Below are positions 59,528 through 64,000 of a stretch of DNA of 64,000 nucleotides, one piece after another. Source of the stretch: Imperialibacter sp963977595 (GTDB lineage: Bacteria > Bacteroidota > Bacteroidia > Cytophagales > Cyclobacteriaceae); NCBI RefSeq assembly GCF_048007035.1, contig NZ_CP180355.1:2108001-2172000 (forward strand), read 5' to 3'. Every line of letters begins with the position of its first letter. Positions within the stretch are counted from its first letter, which is position 1. Below the pieces are notes generated by a model. It saw only the letters and a program-made list of their open reading frames with translations, searched no databases and had not been told where the DNA came from. The position numbers and the translations under genes are program-made.

Positions 59528-62098
59528 TTGACCCAACGTATTTCACCATACCATTTCCTCAGTTTTCTTCTTTTCTCCTATCTCCTTATTGGTTGCAAAG
59601 GAAGCAAAATAACTCCGGTGGGCGACGTGTATCACAATACGACTGCTCACTACAATGCCTATTTCTACGCCAGAGAACGAATCCTCGAAGTTGAACAAAA
59701 TTTGCTCAATTATGGCGAAAGAAATTACAACAGGATTTTACCCATTTATCCTCCAATGGATTCGTCTTTTTCCAAGGCTAACGAGGAGCTGATAGAGGAT
59801 GTTGTTAAAAAGGCTTCCATCGCTATTCAAAGACATGAAAACAGTAAGTGGGTTGATGACAGCTACATCACCGTAGGCAAAGCACGGCTTTTCAGTCTCG
59901 ATTTTCCGAATGCTGTAGAAACGTTCAAATATGTGAATGTGAAGAGCAAAGACAAGGACACACGCCACCTGTCGCTGGTTTGGCTTTTTCGCACATTTGT
60001 TGATGCCGGGGAATACAACAATGCCACAGCTGTGATCGACTACCTGCAAAGAGAAAAGCTCAGCAAGGATAACAAAAGACTATTCGCTCTTTTTAAGGCC
60101 CGTTATTATCAGTTGACCGACGACCTCGACAACATGGTGAAAAACCTGGTTGAGGCGGTTCCTCTTGAAACTAATCACGACGAGAGGGCAAAAATCTATT
60201 TCATTATTGGTCAGGTGTATCAGCAATTGACATTTGATGCGCTGGCCTATGAAAACTATCAGTCCTGCCTGCAGAACAACCCTCCCTATGAGCTGTCGTT
60301 TTATGCCAAGCTCAACATGGCATCGGTTACCCAGCTCACCAATTCGGATGACCTCAAAACTGTGAGAAGGTATTTTCGGAAGCTCTTGAAGGACGAGAAA
60401 AATATTGACTTCAAAGACAAGATTTACTACGAGCTGGCCAACTTTGAGCTGAAGCAGGGAAATTATGATGAGGCCATTGAAAACTACAACAACTCTATTC
60501 AATCCAGCACGTCAAACCCCAGGCAGAAGGGTTATTCATACCTTCAGCTTGCCGAGGTGTACTACCGCCATTTCAAAAAATATAAGACTGCTCAAAGCTA
60601 CTACGACAGCACCCTGAGTGTGCTTCCAAAAGATGAACCCAACTACGAAGCGCTGAGTCAGCGGCTCGAAATACTTACCGCTTTTGTGGAACAGGTGACG
60701 ATCATTGAAACCCAGGACAGCCTGCTAGCGCTTGCAAAAATGCCTGAAGATGAGCTGGACAAATACCTCGATGATTACATCGCTGCCAAGGCCAAGGAAG
60801 CAGAAGACAAAGAGAAAGCCATTGCTGAGAGCAAAAAGGGCCGACGTGGAAACCAGGCCGTGAACTTCCAGACCCAGGGCAGGGAAATTAATGTGCAACA
60901 GCAGGGCACCTGGTATTTTTACAGCGCTTCGGCCGTCAGCCAGGGCAGGCAGGAGTTCGCCAGGGTTTGGGGCAATAGGCCCCTGGCCGACAACTGGAGG
61001 CGATCAGTAAAGCAGGGAGAGATTGCAGCGACGGTAAGGGATGCCGAGGCACCGAAACAAACAGCACAGGCTAATCCTGACGAAGCGATTGCGTCCATTT
61101 CCAAGGAAGATTTGATAAAAACGCTTCCCTTAACTGAAGAGGCACAAAATGAAGCACTTGCGAAAGTGGAGGAAGCCCATTTCCAGCTCGGCAACATCTA
61201 CAACTTCCAGTTATTAGAAAAGGATAATGCCGGCATCACGTTCAACACCCTCATTGTAAGGTTTCCTGATTCCGAGCATGCCCCTGAGGCTTTGTATGAG
61301 TTATATCTCATTTACAAAGAGTTGGACAGTGCTATTTACGCTGATTATGAACGACAGTTAATCACCCGCTTTCCAGAATCCATTTTTGCCAAACTCATTG
61401 TGAACCCAAGGTACCGGGAAGAAAGCTCCGCAGCATCGGCCAAGCTCCAGAAAATGTACGCTGAGGCGTATGGCTATTACCAGCGGGGAGAATACAAAAA
61501 AGCAAGGGAAATCACTTCTGAGGGGCTTTTGGCTTACGACGACAACGATTTTACTGACAATATGAAGCTGCTGGACGTTATGCTGATTGCAAAGCTGGAC
61601 GACGTGTACAGGTACCAGTTTGAGCTGAACAACTTCATTACCACCTACTCCGAGAGTGAGCTAATTCCTTATGCGAAAACACTCGTGAAGGCATACGATG
61701 ATTTCCAGCTAAACCTTGTCAATAGCGCAAAGGCAAAATTCAAACAAGAGTTCGATCAACTCCATTTCTTCGTAATTATTTATCCGCCTGACGGCAAACT
61801 GCCCGATGAACTTCCGGGGAAAGTCGACACTTATATTAAAACCAACCTTCAAATTCAGGGGCTTACACTCGGCAATTTGATTCTTGACGCAAGAAGATCG
61901 ATGATTTTAGTTAACTCGTTTCCTGGCAAAAAAGAGGCGGCTGAGTTTTATCAAAATTTCAATAACAACAATACCCTGTTTAAGGAATATGGCACCATAA
62001 AATTTTATAATTTCGTAATCACAAGAGAAAACTTCAACGTTTTCTATCAAACAAAAGACCTGGAAGCTTACTTAACCTTCTTTAACAATAATTATTAA
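59528..62098 (+). CDS. SprE/PorW-like TPR lipoprotein of the type IX secretion system
   Basis: 856-residue lipoprotein. The signal ends YLLIGC, and the mature chain is nearly all tetratricopeptide-like helices (for example YYELANFELKQGNYDEAIENYNNSI near residue 310). The opening YHNTTAHYNAYFYARERILEVEQ and YNRILPIYPP are typical of SprE/PorW, which is needed for T9SS function and gliding in relatives. The start is TTG at 59528; there is no ATG ahead of the signal. The stop overlaps the following penicillin-binding protein start (TAATG). Confidence 0.85.
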   Translation: MTQRISPYHFLSFLLFSYLLIGCKGSKITPVGDVYHNTTAHYNAYFYARERILEVEQNLLNYGERNYNRILPIYPPMDSSFSKANEELIEDVVKKASIAIQRHENSKWVDDSYITVGKARLFSLDFPNAVETFKYVNVKSKDKDTRHLSLVWLFRTFVDAGEYNNATAVIDYLQREKLSKDNKRLFALFKARYYQLTDDLDNMVKNLVEAVPLETNHDERAKIYFIIGQVYQQLTFDALAYENYQSCLQNNPPYELSFYAKLNMASVTQLTNSDDLKTVRRYFRKLLKDEKNIDFKDKIYYELANFELKQGNYDEAIENYNNSIQSSTSNPRQKGYSYLQLAEVYYRHFKKYKTAQSYYDSTLSVLPKDEPNYEALSQRLEILTAFVEQVTIIETQDSLLALAKMPEDELDKYLDDYIAAKAKEAEDKEKAIAESKKGRRGNQAVNFQTQGREINVQQQGTWYFYSASAVSQGRQEFARVWGNRPLADNWRRSVKQGEIAATVRDAEAPKQTAQANPDEAIASISKEDLIKTLPLTEEAQNEALAKVEEAHFQLGNIYNFQLLEKDNAGITFNTLIVRFPDSEHAPEALYELYLIYKELDSAIYADYERQLITRFPESIFAKLIVNPRYREESSAASAKLQKMYAEAYGYYQRGEYKKAREITSEGLLAYDDNDFTDNMKLLDVMLIAKLDDVYRYQFELNNFITTYSESELIPYAKTLVKAYDDFQLNLVNSAKAKFKQEFDQLHFFVIIYPPDGKLPDELPGKVDTYIKTNLQIQGLTLGNLILDARRSMILVNSFPGKKEAAEFYQNFNNNNTLFKEYGTIKFYNFVITRENFNVFYQTKDLEAYLTFFNNNY

Positions 62099-64000
62099 TG
62101 AAGAGCAATAAAATCAAATGGCTATTGATCACCCTTTGGGTGGTTTTCATTTGCACGATGGTTGGTGTTCCTGTGTTCTTTAACATGATCGGAAACAATT
62201 CCTTTGGTCTTTTTGGCGAACTCCCCGGCCTTGAAAGCCTTGAAAACCCGGAAGAAGAAACTGCCTCACAGTTATTTTCAGCTGACAACGTGCTGCTGGG
62301 CAAATACTTTAGAGAAAACAGAACGCCGGTAACCTACGATGAGCTTTCCAGAGAGCTCACAGAAACGCTTCTTGTCACCGAAGATCTCAGGTTTAGTGAG
62401 CACTCCGGTATCGACTTGCGGGCACTGGTAAGAGCGGTCGTCGGAAAACTCACCTTCAGCTTTGCCGGCGGGGGCAGCACCATAACGATGCAGCTAGCCG
62501 AGAACCTCTATAAAACTGAGCAAGAGAACAAAGGGAAATTGCATAGTGTGCCTGGCCTTGGGCAAATCATCACCAAGTTCAAAGAATGGATCATTGCAGT
62601 GCAGTTGGAGAAAAACTACACCAAAGAAGAGATCCTGGCGATGTACCTCAACACCGTTCCGTTTGGCAGCAACGCCTTCGGAATCAAAGCGGCAGCCAAA
62701 ACCTTTTTCAACAAAGAACCGAAACAAATTACCTACCACGAAGCGGCCCTCCTTGTTGGCCTGGTAAATGCGCCAACCAGGTACAGCCCTATTCTCAATC
62801 CTGAAACCTCCATGCGCAAAAGGAATGAAGTACTATACAACCTTCGCAAATACAATCGAATAGATCAGATAGCCTACGATTCTCTCAGAGCCAAAGATTT
62901 TGATTTGCAGTACAAGGTTGATGGACACAACGAAGGCCTCGCTACCTATTTCAGAACAGTCATAAGAAACTTCCTGATGGACTGGACCACGCAGCACGGC
63001 TACGACCTTTTCGAGGATGGTCTCAAGATTTACACAACTATTGACAGCCGCATGCAGGCATATGCCGAGGAGTCGATGAGAGAGCATATGGATACCCTCC
63101 AGTCGGTATTTATAAAACACCTCGAAGGAAGAAGCCCCTGGATCAATGAGGATGGTACCGAAATGGAAAACTTCATTGAAACTACCATGCAGAGAACCAG
63201 CTACTACAAAAGCCTGGTAAAAGAATATGGTAAGGGCGCTGACTCAGTCGATATATTACTCAACCTGAAAAGGCCGATGAAAGTATTTAGCTGGGACGGC
63301 GAAATTGACACACTTATGTCAGCCTATGACTCGCTGAAGTACTATAAGCACTTCCTTCAGGCTGGTTTCATGGCAATGGATCCGCATTCCGGCCACATAA
63401 AAGCCTGGGTCGGGGGAATAGATCACAAATACTTTCAGTTTGACCACGTGATGCAGGGAAAACGCCAGCCTGGTTCTACCATCAAGCCCTTCGTTTATTC
63501 AGCTGTAATAGATAATGGATATTCCCCTTGCTATGAAGTTGCTGATGCCCCCATCACCTTTTCGTTCCCGGGTCAGGATCCTCCCACCTGGACACCCAGC
63601 AACGCCGTAGGAAACCCTACCGGAAATATGATGACCATCAGAAGTGCGCTGGCACAAAGCGTCAATACCATTACCGCCTATTGGATGAAAAAACTTGGCC
63701 CACAAACAGTCGTCGACTACGCACACCGCATCGGTATTCAAAGCGACTTAGCAGCCGTTCCCGCACTTTGTTTGGGAGCGGGAGGCGAAGTTTCAGTTTA
63801 TGAAATGGTCGGAGCTTACTCCACTTTCGTGAACCAGGGCGTATGGACAGAGCCGATCTTTATTACCCGCATTGAAGATGAAAACGGCAGAGTGCTACAG
63901 GACTTTGTTCCGCAAACCAGGGAAGCTCTGAGTGAGGAAACTGCCTACACTATGCTCTACATGTTGAGAGGAGCCACCGAAGAACCTCATGGAAGCGGTG
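62098..64000 (+). CDS. Class A penicillin-binding protein (PBP1a type), C-terminus beyond window
   Basis: Bifunctional peptidoglycan glycosyltransferase and transpeptidase; 634 residues are seen. A membrane helix (about 8-30) precedes the GT51 domain with the glutamate motif EDLRFSEHSGID and GGSTITMQLAENLY. The transpeptidase domain has the nucleophile motif PGSTIKPF (about 460) and SxN as QSVNT; the KTG motif would lie past base 64000. It starts on the last base of the sprE-like stop codon, so the two are coupled. Confidence 0.95.
   Translation, partial: MKSNKIKWLLITLWVVFICTMVGVPVFFNMIGNNSFGLFGELPGLESLENPEEETASQLFSADNVLLGKYFRENRTPVTYDELSRELTETLLVTEDLRFSEHSGIDLRALVRAVVGKLTFSFAGGGSTITMQLAENLYKTEQENKGKLHSVPGLGQIITKFKEWIIAVQLEKNYTKEEILAMYLNTVPFGSNAFGIKAAAKTFFNKEPKQITYHEAALLVGLVNAPTRYSPILNPETSMRKRNEVLYNLRKYNRIDQIAYDSLRAKDFDLQYKVDGHNEGLATYFRTVIRNFLMDWTTQHGYDLFEDGLKIYTTIDSRMQAYAEESMREHMDTLQSVFIKHLEGRSPWINEDGTEMENFIETTMQRTSYYKSLVKEYGKGADSVDILLNLKRPMKVFSWDGEIDTLMSAYDSLKYYKHFLQAGFMAMDPHSGHIKAWVGGIDHKYFQFDHVMQGKRQPGSTIKPFVYSAVIDNGYSPCYEVADAPITFSFPGQDPPTWTPSNAVGNPTGNMMTIRSALAQSVNTITAYWMKKLGPQTVVDYAHRIGIQSDLAAVPALCLGAGGEVSVYEMVGAYSTFVNQGVWTEPIFITRIEDENGRVLQDFVPQTREALSEETAYTMLYMLRGATEEPHGSG

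Noticed and set aside
1..64000. CRISPR arrays, rRNA, tRNA, prophage or complete insertion sequences
   Set aside because: No regular spacer repeats, no tRNA cloverleaf, no rRNA sequence and no transposase, integrase or phage structural gene was seen.

Overview
The window looks like a chromosomal piece of a Bacteroidota bacterium of the order Cytophagales. Reasons: a type IX secretion system (T9SS) cargo protein with a C-terminal sorting domain, a SprE/PorW-type T9SS lipoprotein, DUF4249, DUF547 and DUF6503 lipoproteins, promoters of the TTTG/TAnnTTTG type, an ATP synthase operon without beta and epsilon genes, and many short secreted beta-barrel proteins. Species cannot be named from sequence alone. 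No rRNA, tRNA or CRISPR was seen.

Layout. 1-11.7 kb (minus strand): a truncated M16 peptidase, a DUF697 membrane protein, lspA, ileS, an RND/MMPL-type exporter and dgt. 11.7-19.0 kb (plus strand): a tightly overlapped five-gene cassette of surface proteins (two beta-barrels, two paralogous IPT/TIG-kelch lipoproteins, one WD40-like secreted protein). It is bracketed by the complete dgt on one side and a diverged copy of the dgt 5' end on the other; that fragment still has an ATGA overlap with mtfA. 19-30 kb: mtfA-like peptidase, glyQS, a KefB-like antiporter with RCK domains, a DUF547 lipoprotein and a 1712-residue T9SS cargo protein. 30-37.4 kb: LOG-family gene, the overlapping thrA-thrB-thrC operon, then DUF4249 and DUF6503 lipoproteins.

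37.4-43.1 kb: a scramblase-like gene, a YefM-YoeB toxin-antitoxin pair, a diverged copy of the oadB 3' end, a ParE-type toxin-antitoxin pair, and the complete sodium-pump decarboxylase operon oadG-oadA-oadB. 43.2-47.2 kb: a twin-ATPase ModF-like protein, a 175-bp MITE-like element flanked by 11-bp direct repeats at its stop codon, a structured leader, rsgA and a beta-propeller lipoprotein. 47.5-50.9 kb: an ECF sigma factor, probable anti-sigma factor, a DUF4097-like protein and two beta-barrels in one operon. 51-52.5 kb: methyltransferase plus UbiA-like membrane protein.

52.5-59.4 kb: M23 peptidase, bactofilin, atpZ, a four-helix protein and atpB-E-F-H-A-G read as one minus-strand run, joining cell-shape genes to the ATP synthase. 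59.5-64 kb: sprE/porW-like gene overlapping a class A penicillin-binding protein that runs off the window.

The most unusual structure is a repeated one: in two places accessory genes sit between a complete housekeeping gene and a second, mostly synonymously diverged copy of that gene's end (dgt 5' end, oadB 3' end). This suggests cargo arriving by recombination at gene ends with DNA from a relative. The MITE with intact target duplication is a third, separate mobile event.
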